A stretch of 64,000 nt of DNA, from assembly GCA_020848075.1 (NCBI GenBank), contig JADLAV010000013.1, forward strand, positions 29,050 through 93,049, read 5' to 3'. Positions 8,200 through 17,213 of the stretch are shown here, one piece after another (the first letter of the stretch is position 1; each line of letters starts with the position of its first letter). Both the position numbers and the translations under genes were made by a program. Origin of the DNA: Burkholderiales bacterium. GTDB taxonomy: Bacteria; Pseudomonadota; Gammaproteobacteria; Burkholderiales; SG8-39. The notes below the pieces were generated by a model. That model searched no databases. It was not told where the DNA came from and was given only the letters and a program-made list of their open reading frames with translations.

Positions 8200-9069
8200 C
8201 TAGAACGTCCGCTGCACGTAGGCGACGAACTTGCCCTTGGCGATGTTCTTCGGATACGCGCCACAGCCAAGTGCGTTGCAGTCGGCGGGGCTGCCGTAGC
8301 CGATGGCGTTGACGCGGCTCGTGCCGGCGTAATAGGCACCCAGGGTCGTGTTCGACAGCACCTTGGTCGCCTTGCCGAGGTCGTAGGTCGCGCCGAGCTT
8401 CCAGTCGTTGTAGCTGTACAGCTCGTCGTTCGAGAGCGGCACGCCCCCGGCCGCGACGTTGCGCGGATCGGTGCCCGAGTACTTCTGGATGCCGTAGTGG
8501 GCTTGCAGCGCGAGCCCGGTGTCGCCGACGGGGTAAGCCGCCGAGAGATCGAGATACCACGTGCCGGCGCTGTCGCGCACCGCGAAGGTCTTGCTGCTGA
8601 CGCTGTAGGAGTATTTCAGGGTGAACCACTTCCAGCCGAGCGCGCCGTAGAGCTCCTGCGTGTCGCCCTTCTGACCGTCGAAGGCCGGCAGGCTGTTCAC
8701 GGTTCCCGGGTAGTAGTAGTAGAGGAAGCCGACGTCGTAAGTGAAGTCGCTCGCGCCTATGTTGCCCCGGAGGCCGCCGTACCAGTCCCACTCGAGGCTC
8801 GAGGAGCTGTACTGGTTACTGTCACGCAGCCACGAGATGTTCGAGGCCCAGGTGCCGGCGTAGGCGCTCGCCGGGCCGAAGTCGTAGGCGTAATCGAGAC
8901 CGCCCTGGACGGCAGGATCTCCGTTGGTCTGGCTCAGGCCGCGGAAGACGTATTCGCTGAAGAGCCCGACGTTGGCGGTGAAGGTGTGCGGCGAGTCCGC
9001 CGCGAGCGCGGGCGCGGCGGGCAGCGCCAGCGTTCCGAGGCACGCCGACAGGATGAGAAGTTTCTGCAT
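8200..9069 (-). CDS. Outer-membrane beta-barrel protein of the TIGR02001 type, first gene of the glnK-amtB operon
   Basis: 289 residues with a signal peptide (MQKLLILSACLGTLALPAAP, cleavage near ALA-AD at 23-24). Alternating aromatic strands are typical of porins (FSEYVFRGLSQ, LEWDWYGGLRG, FLYYYYPG) and the C-terminal residue is Phe in AYVQRTF, the usual BAM-recognition ending. The layout matches the uncharacterised proteobacterial family TIGR02001. It stands 54 nt upstream of glnK and directly behind the sigma-54/NtrC promoter, so it should be made on nitrogen limitation. A role in uptake of a nitrogen compound across the outer membrane is likely but inferred. The start at 9069 was preferred because the signal peptide begins there; the frame extends to 9270 across the promoter. 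Confidence 0.85.
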   Translation of the reverse strand: MQKLLILSACLGTLALPAAPALAADSPHTFTANVGLFSEYVFRGLSQTNGDPAVQGGLDYAYDFGPASAYAGTWASNISWLRDSNQYSSSSLEWDWYGGLRGNIGASDFTYDVGFLYYYYPGTVNSLPAFDGQKGDTQELYGALGWKWFTLKYSYSVSSKTFAVRDSAGTWYLDLSAAYPVGDTGLALQAHYGIQKYSGTDPRNVAAGGVPLSNDELYSYNDWKLGATYDLGKATKVLSNTTLGAYYAGTSRVNAIGYGSPADCNALGCGAYPKNIAKGKFVAYVQRTF

Positions 9070-9119
9070 GGTGCGTGCCCTTTGAAAAGCTGCAAAGAAG
9101 AAATAGCGCCACCTGTCCT

Positions 9120-9134
9120 GCACGAGGCGTGCCA
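9120..9134 (-). promoter_or_regulatory. Sigma-54 (RpoN) promoter of the nitrogen operon
   Basis: On the minus strand TGGCACGCCTCGTGC matches the -24/-12 consensus TGGCACG-N4-TTGC at all defined positions except the first T of the -12 box; the essential GG and GC are present at correct spacing. Transcription would start near 9108, about 39 nt before the ATG at 9069. Confidence 0.8.
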
Positions 9135-9197
9135 GAATTTTTTGCATCGTGTAATCAAGCGAGTGCGCCGCAGCGGCGGACTGGAAAGTGGATGGCC

Positions 9198-9243
9198 GCA
9201 CTTCGGCAGTGCGCATGGCATTCTTCGCGCACCGCAGGGGTGC
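9198..9243. promoter_or_regulatory. Two NtrC-type enhancer sites
   Basis: GCACCGCAGGGGTGC (9229-9243) matches the NtrC pattern GCACC-N5-GGTGC exactly. GCACTTCGGCAGTGC (9198-9212) is the same dyad with T/A at the inner position. Their centres are 31 bp apart, three helical turns, and about 97 and 128 bp upstream of the predicted start. That is the geometry of the classical glnA enhancer pair. Confidence 0.8.
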
Positions 9244-9280
9244 GTCTGTGAAGTCAGCGTCCGGGGTCACCGGGCCCCTG

Positions 9281-9289
9281 TGCTAGACT
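9281..9289 (+). promoter_or_regulatory. Extended -10 element for ubiK
   Basis: TGCTAGACT (TG-N-TAGACT) lies about 34 nt before the ubiK ATG at 9323. The -35 region is weak, as is common with extended -10 promoters. It is divergent from the sigma-54 promoter of the nitrogen operon. Confidence 0.45.
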
Positions 9290-9322
9290 GGATTCGCCAT
9301 CGGCCGAATGCAGGCGGCGCCA

Positions 9323-9592
9323 ATGCCATCCGCCAAGCTCATCGACGAGATCAACGCACGCCTCGGCGAGCTCTTCGCCGCGAATCCCGCCCGGGACATC
9401 GAGCGCAACGTGCGCGCGCTGGTGGTCTCGGGGCTGGAGCGCCTCGAGCTCGCAACGCGCGAGGAGTTCGACGTGCAGGCCAAGGTCCTCGCACGCACCC
9501 GCGAGAAGCTCGGTGCGCTCGAGGCCCGCGTTGCGGAGCTCGAGCGGCAGCTGGCAGCCGAAGGCGGCACAGGCGGCGGCGCTGCTGTCTGA
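9323..9592 (+). CDS. ubiK: UbiK/BMFP accessory protein for ubiquinone biosynthesis
   Basis: About 89 residues. It starts MPSAKLIDEINARLGELF, has a central amphipathic helix (NVRALVVSGLERLELATREE) and a C-terminal coiled coil (LGALEARVAELERQL) ending in a Gly/Ala tail. This is the YqiC/UbiK family: small trimeric membrane-binding proteins that assist aerobic ubiquinone biosynthesis with UbiJ. I preferred the ATG at 9323 over the one five codons earlier because the family begins there and AGGCGG precedes it. The yifB gene follows, as in many betaproteobacteria. Confidence 0.9.
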   Translation: MPSAKLIDEINARLGELFAANPARDIERNVRALVVSGLERLELATREEFDVQAKVLARTREKLGALEARVAELERQLAAEGGTGGGAAV

Positions 9593-9712
9593 CGGCCCGT
9601 GGCGGCGGTCTTTCACCCCGCCCGCCGGCCATCCCGCCATTCGATTGCGCCGGTCATCCCGGGCCAGGGGGAAGGCGTTCATCGCTCATCCGAGGCCACA
9701 CAGGAACCCGCG

Positions 9713-11212
9713 ATGGGGCTTGCCGTCGTCTATAGCCGCGCGCTTGCCGGGCTCGATGCCCCGCTCGTGACCGTCGAGGTCCATCTCGCGAACGGGCTGC
9801 CCAGCTTCACGATCGTCGGTCTCGCCGATACCGAGGTGAAGGAGAGCCGCGAGCGCGTGCGCGCCGCCCTCGTCAACTGCCGGTTCGACTTCCCGGCGCG
9901 GCGGATCACGGTGAACCTCGCGCCCGCCGAGCTGCCGAAGGAGAGCGGGCGCTTCGACCTGCCGATCGCGCTCGGGATTCTCGCCGCATCGGCGCAGATT
10001 CCCGCGGAGCCACTCGCGCGCCACGAGTTCGCCGGCGAGCTCTCGCTCTCGGGCGAGCTGCGCCCGGTACGCGGGGCGCTCGCGATGACGCTCCGCGCCT
10101 CGCGCGACGGCCGGGCCTTCGTGCTCCCGGAGTCGAGCGCCCGCGAAGCGGCGCTGGTCGACGACGCTGCCGTCTATCCCGCGCCCACCCTGCTCGCGGT
10201 GTGCGCACATCTCGCGGGCGAATCGTCCCTCGTGCCGCAACCGCCGGCCGCGAGCGCCGCGCGCCCCCGTTATCCCGATCTCGCCGACGTGAAGGGGCAG
10301 GCGCACGCGAAGCGCGCGCTCGAGGTTGCGGCGGCCGGCGGCCACAGCCTGCTGATGGTGGGTCCGCCCGGGACCGGCAAGTCGATGCTCGCGGCGCGGC
10401 TGCCCGGCCTGCTGCCCGACATGACGGTGCAGGAAGCGCTCGACTCCGCGGCGGTGCGCTCCCTCTCGACCTCGGGATTCCGCATCGACGACTGGCGTGC
10501 CCGCCCGTTCCGCGCGCCGCACCACTCGGCATCCAGCGTGTCCCTCGTCGGCGGCGGCGGCGATCCGCGCCCGGGCGAAATCTCGCTCGCGCATCGCGGC
10601 GTGCTCTTCCTGGACGAGTTACCGGAGTTCGCGCGCAAGGTGCTCGAGATGCTGCGCGAGCCGCTCGAGTCGGGGCGCGTGACGATCTCGCGCGCGGCGC
10701 GGCAGGTGGATTTTCCGGCGCGCTTCCAGCTCGTGTCGGCGATGAACCCCTGCCCGTGCGGGTACCTCGGGCATTTCAGCGGGAAGTGCCGCTGCACGCC
10801 GGATCAGGTAGCACGTTATCGCGGGAAGCTCTCCGGCCCCCTGCTCGACCGCATCGACGTTCAGATCGAGGTGCCCGCGGTCCCGCAGGAGGAGCTTCTG
10901 CGCCAGTCAGGCGGCGAATCCTCCGAGACGGTGCGCGAGCGGGTGTCCAGGGCGCGCGCGGTGCAGCTTGCGCGCCAGGGAAAGCCGAATTGCGAGCTCG
11001 CCGCGCGCGAGCTCGATCGGCATTGCCGGGTCGGCACTCCGGCCGAGGCGTTGCTGAAGAGCGCGATCGCGCGGCTCAACCTTTCGGCGCGCGCCTACCA
11101 CCGCGTGCTGAAGCTCGCGCGGTCCATCGCCGATCTCGCGGGCGAGGAGAGCGTTCTCGCTGCCCACGTCGCCGAGGCGGTGCAGTACCGGCGGCTCGAC
11201 CGCGTGGCTTAG
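9713..11212 (+). CDS. comM: YifB/ComM family Mg-chelatase-like AAA+ ATPase
   Basis: 499 residues. The N-terminal domain (1-180) has VEVHLANGLPSFTIVGLAD and the Lon-protease-like fold of the family. The AAA+ domain carries Walker A GPPGTGKS (about 220-227) and Walker B LFLDELPEF, followed by the Mg-chelatase C-terminal region with zinc-ribbon-like cysteines in NPCPCGYLG and CRCTP. ComM is a hexameric helicase that promotes branch migration when DNA is integrated during natural transformation; other members are uncharacterised. AGGA precedes the ATG at 9713; the frame continues upstream but the conserved start MGLAVVYSRAL is here. Confidence 0.92.
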   Translation: MGLAVVYSRALAGLDAPLVTVEVHLANGLPSFTIVGLADTEVKESRERVRAALVNCRFDFPARRITVNLAPAELPKESGRFDLPIALGILAASAQIPAEPLARHEFAGELSLSGELRPVRGALAMTLRASRDGRAFVLPESSAREAALVDDAAVYPAPTLLAVCAHLAGESSLVPQPPAASAARPRYPDLADVKGQAHAKRALEVAAAGGHSLLMVGPPGTGKSMLAARLPGLLPDMTVQEALDSAAVRSLSTSGFRIDDWRARPFRAPHHSASSVSLVGGGGDPRPGEISLAHRGVLFLDELPEFARKVLEMLREPLESGRVTISRAARQVDFPARFQLVSAMNPCPCGYLGHFSGKCRCTPDQVARYRGKLSGPLLDRIDVQIEVPAVPQEELLRQSGGESSETVRERVSRARAVQLARQGKPNCELAARELDRHCRVGTPAEALLKSAIARLNLSARAYHRVLKLARSIADLAGEESVLAAHVAEAVQYRRLDRVA

Positions 11213-11222
11213 GCAGCTCCGC

Positions 11223-12062
11223 GTGGCGGCCTACGCGATCGGCGACGTGCAGGGCTGTTTCGCTGCGCTGCAAGCGCTGCTCGCGGAATGCGCATTCGAC
11301 GCCGCGCGGGACCGGCTGTGGTTCGTGGGCGACCTGGTGAACCGCGGCACGCAATCGCTCGAGGTGCTCCGGTTCGTGCGCGCGCTCGGCGATCGCGCTA
11401 CGGTCGTTCTCGGCAACCACGACATCCACCTGTTCGCGCTCGCCGAGGGGTTTGGCAAGCGGCGCGAGGATGACACTTTCGACGACGTGCTCGCCGCGCC
11501 CGACTGTGACGAGCTGCTCGCATGGCTGCGCGCGCGGCCGATGCTGCACGTCGACTCCGGCTACGCGATTGTGCACGCCGGCCTGCTCCCGGCATGGTCG
11601 ATCGAGCAGGCGCAGGCGCTCGCTGGAGAAGTGGAATCGGCGTTTCGGGGCCCTGGCTACCGCGATTTCCTGGCAGGGCTCTACGGCGCCAAGCCCGCGC
11701 GCTGGGACGCGAGCCTGCGCGGCGTCGATCGATTGCGAGTCATCGTGAACGCGATGACGCGAATGCGATTCGTGACCGCCGACGGCGAGATGGAGTTCCA
11801 CGCGATGGGACGGCCGGACGAGGCGCCGCCCGGATACGTGCCGTGGTTCGACGCACCGGGCCGCGCGAGCCGCGCGGTGCCGATCATCTTCGGGCACTGG
11901 TCGGCGCTCGGTGTGCTGCTGCGTTCGGATCTGCTCGCGCTCGACAGCGGTTGCGTGTGGGGGGGCAGGCTGAGCGCCGTGCGGCTGGAGGATCGGGCGC
12001 TCTATCAGGTGTCGTGCGAGGTGTCGTGCGCGGCCGCGCGCTCGCAAGCGCGCGCACGGTAG
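11223..12062 (+). CDS. apaH: Bis(5'-nucleosyl)-tetraphosphatase, symmetrical (ApaH)
   Basis: 279 residues, normal for the family. Metallophosphoesterase motifs appear in order: GDVQG (6-10), GDLVNRG (about 37-43), GNHD (about 66-69) and the C-terminal FGHW. ApaH splits Ap4A into two ADP and also decaps Np4-capped RNA. The start is GTG, 11 nt after the yifB stop, so the two are probably co-transcribed; no strong ribosome site precedes it. It is convergent with the SlyB-like gene. Confidence 0.92.
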   Translation: MAAYAIGDVQGCFAALQALLAECAFDAARDRLWFVGDLVNRGTQSLEVLRFVRALGDRATVVLGNHDIHLFALAEGFGKRREDDTFDDVLAAPDCDELLAWLRARPMLHVDSGYAIVHAGLLPAWSIEQAQALAGEVESAFRGPGYRDFLAGLYGAKPARWDASLRGVDRLRVIVNAMTRMRFVTADGEMEFHAMGRPDEAPPGYVPWFDAPGRASRAVPIIFGHWSALGVLLRSDLLALDSGCVWGGRLSAVRLEDRALYQVSCEVSCAAARSQARAR

Positions 12063-12103
12063 CCGGCTCGAACCGGTCGCAGTCGAAGTACTCCCGCCGC
12101 GTG

Positions 12104-12562
12104 CTAGTGGGTCACGCGCGTCGTCCCGTTCTGGGACACGAGTCGGACGCGCTCGCCAGGCTTGAAGACCTCGTCGGCCTCCTGGACGATCGCGAGGAGC
12201 TCGCCGTTGTCGAGACGGACGGTGATTTCGATCCCCTCCCTGCGAGTGATGGCCTCCTCGGCCGCGGCGCCAGCCACGCCGCCGGCCACTGCCCCGAGCA
12301 CCGCCCCGACTGCTGAACCACGCCCGTGCCCGATGCTGCTGCCGGCGATGCCGCCGACCGCGCCGCCAGCGACGGTGCCGACCGGCGTCTTGGTGCCTTC
12401 AATCGTCACCGACCGGACGCTCTCGACGACGCCCATGCGGACGGTCTGCTCGCGCCGCGCCTCGTCGCGCGAATAGACGCTGCCGGAGCGGCTCGACTGG
12501 CAGCCGGCCAGCAGGGCGGCGGCGAGCGCGAGTGCCAGCACGACCGCGGACTTCGAATGCAT
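12104..12562 (-). CDS. SlyB-like outer-membrane lipoprotein with glycine-zipper domain
   Basis: 152 residues with signal peptide and lipobox LLAGC (Cys about 21). Residues 60-105 are a glycine zipper (GTVAGGAVGGIAGSSIGHGR and AVAGGVAGAAAEE) that forms a membrane hairpin. The C-terminal beta domain has ITVRLDNGELLAIVQ and FKPGERVRLV. This matches the SlyB/Pcp family that stabilises outer-membrane protein assemblies and responds to PhoPQ in enterics. It lies 12 nt after the PfkB kinase gene on the same strand. Confidence 0.85.
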   Translation of the reverse strand: MHSKSAVVLALALAAALLAGCQSSRSGSVYSRDEARREQTVRMGVVESVRSVTIEGTKTPVGTVAGGAVGGIAGSSIGHGRGSAVGAVLGAVAGGVAGAAAEEAITRREGIEITVRLDNGELLAIVQEADEVFKPGERVRLVSQNGTTRVTH

Positions 12563-12574
12563 CGTGATCCCCCT

Positions 12575-13513
12575 TCAACTCCAGAGCGCGGCGCCGAATG
12601 CCCGGTGGTAGCGTGCGCCGATCTCCGCGCGCGTAGAACGATGGTTCTGTCCGCCCCGCGAGGCAACCTTGATCGACCCCATCAGCGACGCCAGGCGGCC
12701 GATCTTCGGCCAATCCCAGCCGGCGCCGATACCATAGAGCAACCCGGCGCGGTAGGCGTCCCCGCAGCCGGTCGGGTCGATCACTTCTTCTGCTTCAACG
12801 CTCGGAATCTCGATGCGTTGACCCTCGGCCAGGATCGTCGAGCCGGCCGCGCCCCGCGTGACCACGAGCGCCTCGACCCCTTCGGCGAGCGTCGCCAGGT
12901 CCCGGCCGGTCTTCTCTTCGATCATCTTGCCCTCGTAATCGTTCACCGCGAGGTACGACGCGAGGCCGATCATCTCGAGCAGCTCGCCCGCCGAGAACAT
13001 CGGCAGTCCCTGGCCCGGGTCGAACACGAACGGAATGCCGGCCGCGGCCAGTTCGTGCGCGTGCTGCAGCATGCCGTCGCGGCCGTCGGGGGCGACGATC
13101 GCGAGCCCGGCATCCGTTGCCGGCGCGATCCGGTTCAGGTGCGAGTGATTCATGGCTCCCGGATGGAACGCGGTGATCTGGTTGTCGTCGAGGTCGGTCG
13201 TGATGAACGCCTGCGCGGTCAGCGTTCCCGGCACGACGCGCACGTGGTCGCGCGGCAGGCCGAGGGCGTCCAGGCGTTCGAGATACGGCGTGGCGTCCTC
13301 GCCCACTGCCGCCATCACCATCGGCTCGCCGCCGAGCAGCTTGAGGTTGTAGCCGATGTTCCCCGCGCATCCGCCGAACTCTCGCCGCAGGTCCGGCACG
13401 AGGAAGGCGACGTTCAGGATGTGGATCTGCTCGGGCAGGATGTGCTCCTTGAACCGGCCCTTGAAGACCATGATGTTGTCGAATGCGATCGAACCGCAGA
13501 TCAACGTGCGCAT
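12575..13513 (-). CDS. PfkB family carbohydrate/nucleoside kinase
   Basis: 312 residues. The PfkB N-terminal signature is seen in GGCAGNIGYNLKLLGGEP, and the C-terminal signature in DPTGCGDAYRAGLLYG with the catalytic Asp. The hallmark ICGSIAFDNIMVF at the start and AFHPGAMNHSH in the middle resemble betaproteobacterial proteins annotated as adenosine kinase-like. The substrate cannot be fixed from sequence: adenosine, ribose or another sugar are possible. The start at 13513 was chosen over one eight codons upstream because the family begins MRTLICG. It is downstream of the zinc ribbon protein on the same strand. Confidence 0.85.
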   Translation of the reverse strand: MRTLICGSIAFDNIMVFKGRFKEHILPEQIHILNVAFLVPDLRREFGGCAGNIGYNLKLLGGEPMVMAAVGEDATPYLERLDALGLPRDHVRVVPGTLTAQAFITTDLDDNQITAFHPGAMNHSHLNRIAPATDAGLAIVAPDGRDGMLQHAHELAAAGIPFVFDPGQGLPMFSAGELLEMIGLASYLAVNDYEGKMIEEKTGRDLATLAEGVEALVVTRGAAGSTILAEGQRIEIPSVEAEEVIDPTGCGDAYRAGLLYGIGAGWDWPKIGRLASLMGSIKVASRGGQNHRSTRAEIGARYHRAFGAALWS

Positions 13514-13595
13514 GTCAGTCGTCCGCGGGGCTTGCACAGCAAGCCCGGTTGATGAAGGTGGTCACGCAGGTTCTCATTGGGAGCCTCGCCGCATC

Positions 13596-14471
13596 TCACG
13601 GGTAGAAGACCAATAGCCGGTAGCCGCGCGCCGGCAGGGTATCGACGTCGAGCAGCAGGCGCAGCGACTGCTCGGCGCCGGCAGGGAACGCCTGCTCGAA
13701 CTCGGCGCGCGGGCCGAGGTAGTCGCGCGGCGCGAGGACGCGCCGCGCGATCGCCCGGTCCTGCGCGTCGGTGAGCGTCAGCTCGAGCCACGGTTGCTGC
13801 TGGACGAACGGAGCGCGGTTGCGCAGCACCGCGGAGAGCGCGATCACGCCCTGCGCGCTGGCGTCGGGCTGCATCTCGGATGCCTCGATCGTCACGAGGC
13901 TCGCGTGCGACGGCAGCGGTACCTCGCATCCGAGCGCTTCGCACGCGCGGCCGAGCCAGCCACGAACCTCGGGCACGTGCCCCGCGATATCGCTGCGGAA
14001 GTGGAAAATCGCCTGCAGGGCGAGCAGCAGCGCGAGCGCGAGGCCGCCTACGCTCCACAATGCCGCGCCGATCCGCGAGCGGCGACGGCGGTGCGGGCCG
14101 AAATCGTAGTCCTCCTCGCTCTCCGCGTACGAGATCTCCGCCTCGCGCCCGGTCGGCGGGAGGGTCGGCGCGCCGCGCGCGCCCCGGATCGGCTCGTCCG
14201 CTGCCGGCCGACTGAATGGCGCGGATGGCGGCTCATCGATCCGCGTGCGGGTGGGCTCCGGCAGCGGCTCCGCGGGCGCCTGAGCGGGACGATCGGACGC
14301 CCGCGGGATCGCCGCGTCGCCCGGCTCCTCGGCGTCCGGCGTCAGCGACAGGCGCGCGTCGAACACGACCGCACAGCGACCGCAGCGCACCCGTCCGTCG
14401 CGCGCGTCGAGCTGGTGGCGATGCACCCGGAACGCGGTTTCGCAGGACGGACAGCGGGTGATCATCGCCAT
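13596..14471 (-). CDS. MJ0042-type zinc ribbon and DUF3426 membrane protein
   Basis: About 291 residues. The N-terminus has a zinc ribbon with two CxxC pairs (TRCPSCETAF and VRCGRCAVVF). A long Pro/Ala-rich charged linker follows, then one membrane helix (IGAALWSVGGLALALLLAL, about 165-183), then a periplasmic DUF3426 domain ending LLVFYP. The function is unknown in all bacteria. The gene overlaps the end of prmA: an ATG at 14471 and another at 14465 both lie over the prmA TGA, so translation is probably coupled. I cannot separate the two starts. Confidence 0.85.
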   Translation of the reverse strand: MAMITRCPSCETAFRVHRHQLDARDGRVRCGRCAVVFDARLSLTPDAEEPGDAAIPRASDRPAQAPAEPLPEPTRTRIDEPPSAPFSRPAADEPIRGARGAPTLPPTGREAEISYAESEEDYDFGPHRRRRSRIGAALWSVGGLALALLLALQAIFHFRSDIAGHVPEVRGWLGRACEALGCEVPLPSHASLVTIEASEMQPDASAQGVIALSAVLRNRAPFVQQQPWLELTLTDAQDRAIARRVLAPRDYLGPRAEFEQAFPAGAEQSLRLLLDVDTLPARGYRLLVFYP

Positions 14472-15355
14472 CGTCGCACGCCTTCCAGCACGGCCCACTC
14501 CTCGGCCACGTCGAAGATCTGCATCTCGAACCATTCCGCGTACGCGTCCCGCACTTCGGCCGCCTGCGACTCGAGCAGTCCCGCGAGGGCAAGGCGGCCG
14601 CCGCCGCGGGTGTGCCGCGCGAAGAGCGGCGCGAGCACCTTGAGCGGGTTGGCGAGGATATTGGCGACCACGAGATCGGCGTCCACGTCGAGCGGTGCCT
14701 CGGCGCTCTGAAACCGGACCCGGACCGCGTTCGCCGCCGCGTTGTCGCGCGCGGCCGCGACTGCGGCGGGGTCGATGTCCACGCCGATCGCGCTTGCCGC
14801 GCCGAGCTTCACCGCGGCGATGGCCAATATACCGGAACCGCAGCCGTAGTCGAGCGCGACCGCGCCGCGCCGCACGTTGCGCGCGAGCCAGCGGAGGCAC
14901 ATCCGGGTGGTGGGATGGCTGCCGGTGCCGAACGCGAGCCCGGGATCCAGCACGATGTTGATCGCACCCGGATCCGGCGGGACGCACCACGAGGGCACGA
15001 TCCAGAGACGATCGTCGATGCGTGCCGGCTGGAACTGCGCCTGCGTTACCCGCACCCAGTCCGCATCGGCGACCGCCTCGGTAGCGAACGCGGGCGCAGT
15101 GGCGAGGCCCGCGCGCTCGGCGGCGGCCGCCACCAGCGCGGCGCAGTCGGCCTCGGGCGCGTAGAGCGCACGCAGCATGCTCCGCCCCCAGGGCATGGGC
15201 TCCCCGCCCGCTGCTTCGAAGAGCGGCTGCTCCGCAGGGGTGCCGGCCGCGGCGTCCTCGACGCTCACCGAAGATGCGCCGAGCTCGAGCAGCGCATCGG
15301 AGAGCGGGCCCGCCTCATCGGCGGCGGCTTCGATGACGAGCGACACCCAGGGCAC
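14462..15355 (-). CDS. prmA: Ribosomal protein L11 methyltransferase PrmA
   Basis: 297 residues, typical length. The N-terminal substrate domain opens MPWVSLVIEA. The catalytic domain has SAM motif I LDYGCGSGILAIAA and FGTGSHPTTRMCL, which is specific to PrmA. It trimethylates several residues of L11. It follows accC by 18 nt and overlaps the zinc ribbon gene, giving the common betaproteobacterial order accB-accC-prmA. Confidence 0.95.
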   Translation of the reverse strand: MPWVSLVIEAAADEAGPLSDALLELGASSVSVEDAAAGTPAEQPLFEAAGGEPMPWGRSMLRALYAPEADCAALVAAAAERAGLATAPAFATEAVADADWVRVTQAQFQPARIDDRLWIVPSWCVPPDPGAINIVLDPGLAFGTGSHPTTRMCLRWLARNVRRGAVALDYGCGSGILAIAAVKLGAASAIGVDIDPAAVAAARDNAAANAVRVRFQSAEAPLDVDADLVVANILANPLKVLAPLFARHTRGGGRLALAGLLESQAAEVRDAYAEWFEMQIFDVAEEWAVLEGVRRWR

Positions 15356-15373
15356 CGGTGCGTTCTCCCGCGC

Positions 15374-16738
15374 TCAGTCGCCGGCCATGCGCTTGCCGAA
15401 CTGCGCGAGCTTCTGCTCGAGATAGTGGATGTTCGTGCCGCCGCGCAGGAAGCGCGTATCGCTCAGCAGATCCTGATGCAGCGCAATGTTGGTCTGGATC
15501 CCCTGCACGACCATCTCGGACAGCGCGACCCGCATCCGCCGGATCGCCTGGTCCCGCGTCGCGCCGTAGGCGATGACCTTGCCGACCATGGAGTCGTAGT
15601 GCGGCGGCACGGTATAGCCCTGATAGACGTGCGAGTCGACGCGGATGCCCGGGCCGCCCGGCGCGTGAAACGAGGTGATCTTGCCGGGCGACGGCGTGAA
15701 CCTGAACGGGTCCTCCGCGTTGATCCGGCACTCGATCGCGTGACCGCGTATCGTCACGTCGCGCTGGCGGATCGCGAGCTGCTCGCCGGCCGCGATCCGG
15801 ATCTGCTGCTGCACGATGTCGATGCCGGTGACGAGCTCGGTCACCGGGTGCTCGACCTGGATGCGGGTGTTCATCTCGATGAAGTAGAACTCGTCGTTCT
15901 CGTAGAGGAACTCGAACGTGCCCGCGCCGCGGTAGTTGATCTTCCTGCACGCCTCCACGCAGCGCTCGCCGATCCGCACGCGCTGGCGCGCCGTGATGTC
16001 CGGCGCGGGCGCCTCCTCGATGACCTTCTGGTGGCGTCGCTGCATCGAGCAGTCGCGCTCGCCCAGATAGATCGCGTTGCGATGCGCGTCGGCGAGCACC
16101 TGCACCTCGATGTGGCGGGGGCGCTCGAGGTACTTCTCGAGGTAGAGCATCGGGTTGCCGAAGGCGGTCTGTGCTTCCGAGCGCGTGAGCGCCAATGCCG
16201 GCAGGAGCGCCGCCTCGGTGTGCACGACTCGCATGCCTCGCCCGCCGCCGCCGCCCGCCGCCTTGATGATCACGGGGTACTTGATCGCCCGGGCGATGCG
16301 GAGCACCTCTTTGGAGTCCTCGGGCAGCGCGCCGTCGGAACCCGGAACGACCGGGACGGCCGCCTTCTTCATCGCTTCCTTTGCGCTCACCTTGTCGCCC
16401 ATCAGCCGGATGTTCTCCGGATGCGGGCCGATGAACACGAACCCGCTCTTCTCGACCTTGTCGGCGAAGTCGGCGTTCTCGGCGAGAAACCCGTAGCCCG
16501 GGTGGATCGCCTCCGCGTCGGTCACCTCCGCGGCCGAGATGATCGCCGGGACGTTCAGGTAGGACTGCGCAGACGGCGCCGGGCCGATGCACACCGACTC
16601 GTCTGCGAGCTTGACGTACTTTGCCTCCCGGTCGGCCTCGGAGTGGACGACCACCGTCTTGATGCCGAGCTCGCGGCACGCGCGCTGGATGCGAAGCGCA
16701 ATCTCGCCCCGGTTCGCGATCAGGATCTTCTCGAACAT
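15374..16738 (-). CDS. accC: Biotin carboxylase subunit of acetyl-CoA carboxylase
   Basis: 454 residues, nearly the E. coli length. ATP-grasp features include [14 protein letters not shown], the lid glycine loop; [31 protein letters not shown], with the metal-binding Glu and Asn; and ECRINAED. It carboxylates the biotin on AccB using bicarbonate and ATP, the first half-reaction of fatty acid synthesis. The gap to accB is one nucleotide, so the pair should be translated together. Confidence 0.97.
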   Translation of the reverse strand: MFEKILIANRGEIALRIQRACRELGIKTVVVHSEADREAKYVKLADESVCIGPAPSAQSYLNVPAIISAAEVTDAEAIHPGYGFLAENADFADKVEKSGFVFIGPHPENIRLMGDKVSAKEAMKKAAVPVVPGSDGALPEDSKEVLRIARAIKYPVIIKAAGGGGGRGMRVVHTEAALLPALALTRSEAQTAFGNPMLYLEKYLERPRHIEVQVLADAHRNAIYLGERDCSMQRRHQKVIEEAPAPDITARQRVRIGERCVEACRKINYRGAGTFEFLYENDEFYFIEMNTRIQVEHPVTELVTGIDIVQQQIRIAAGEQLAIRQRDVTIRGHAIECRINAEDPFRFTPSPGKITSFHAPGGPGIRVDSHVYQGYTVPPHYDSMVGKVIAYGATRDQAIRRMRVALSEMVVQGIQTNIALHQDLLSDTRFLRGGTNIHYLEQKLAQFGKRMAGD

Positions 16739-16739
16739 C

Positions 16740-17183
16740 TCACTCGATGACGAACAGCGGCTCGCCGTACTCGACCGGTTGCCCGTTCTCGACCAGGATG
16801 GCCTTCAGCACGCCGTCCTGGTCGCACTCGATCTCGTTCATCAGCTTCATCGCTTCGATGATGCATACCGTCTGGCCGGCTTTCACGGCGTCGCCCACCT
16901 CCACGAAGGGCTTCGCCTCCGGCGACGGCGCGCGATAGAACGTGCCCACCATCGGGGACTTCACGAGGTGGCCTGCGGGTCCGGCCGGGGCTTCGGCCGG
17001 GGCCGCGGGCGCCGGCACGGGCGGCGCCGCGAGCGCGGGCGCGGCCGCTCCCGGGGCCGGCGTCACCTCCGCCGCTCCGCCGCGCCGGATCCGTACCGTC
17101 TCCTCGCCCTCGGTGATCTCGAGCTCCGCGATGCCCGATTCCTGCACGAGGTCGATCAGCTTCTTCAGCTTTCTGAGGTCCAT
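16740..17183 (-). CDS. accB: Biotin carboxyl carrier protein of acetyl-CoA carboxylase
   Basis: 147 residues. The N-terminal [20 protein letters not shown] interacts with AccC, residues about 42-75 are an Ala/Pro linker, and the C-terminal biotinyl domain has the canonical [10 protein letters not shown] with the biotinylated Lys at about 113. It directly precedes accC. Upstream is aroQ on the same strand with a 30-nt gap. Confidence 0.97.
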   Translation of the reverse strand: MDLRKLKKLIDLVQESGIAELEITEGEETVRIRRGGAAEVTPAPGAAAPALAAPPVPAPAAPAEAPAGPAGHLVKSPMVGTFYRAPSPEAKPFVEVGDAVKAGQTVCIIEAMKLMNEIECDQDGVLKAILVENGQPVEYGEPLFVIE

Positions 17184-17213
17184 GGTCGGCTCTCCCCCCG
17201 GGCGCCGGGCAGG

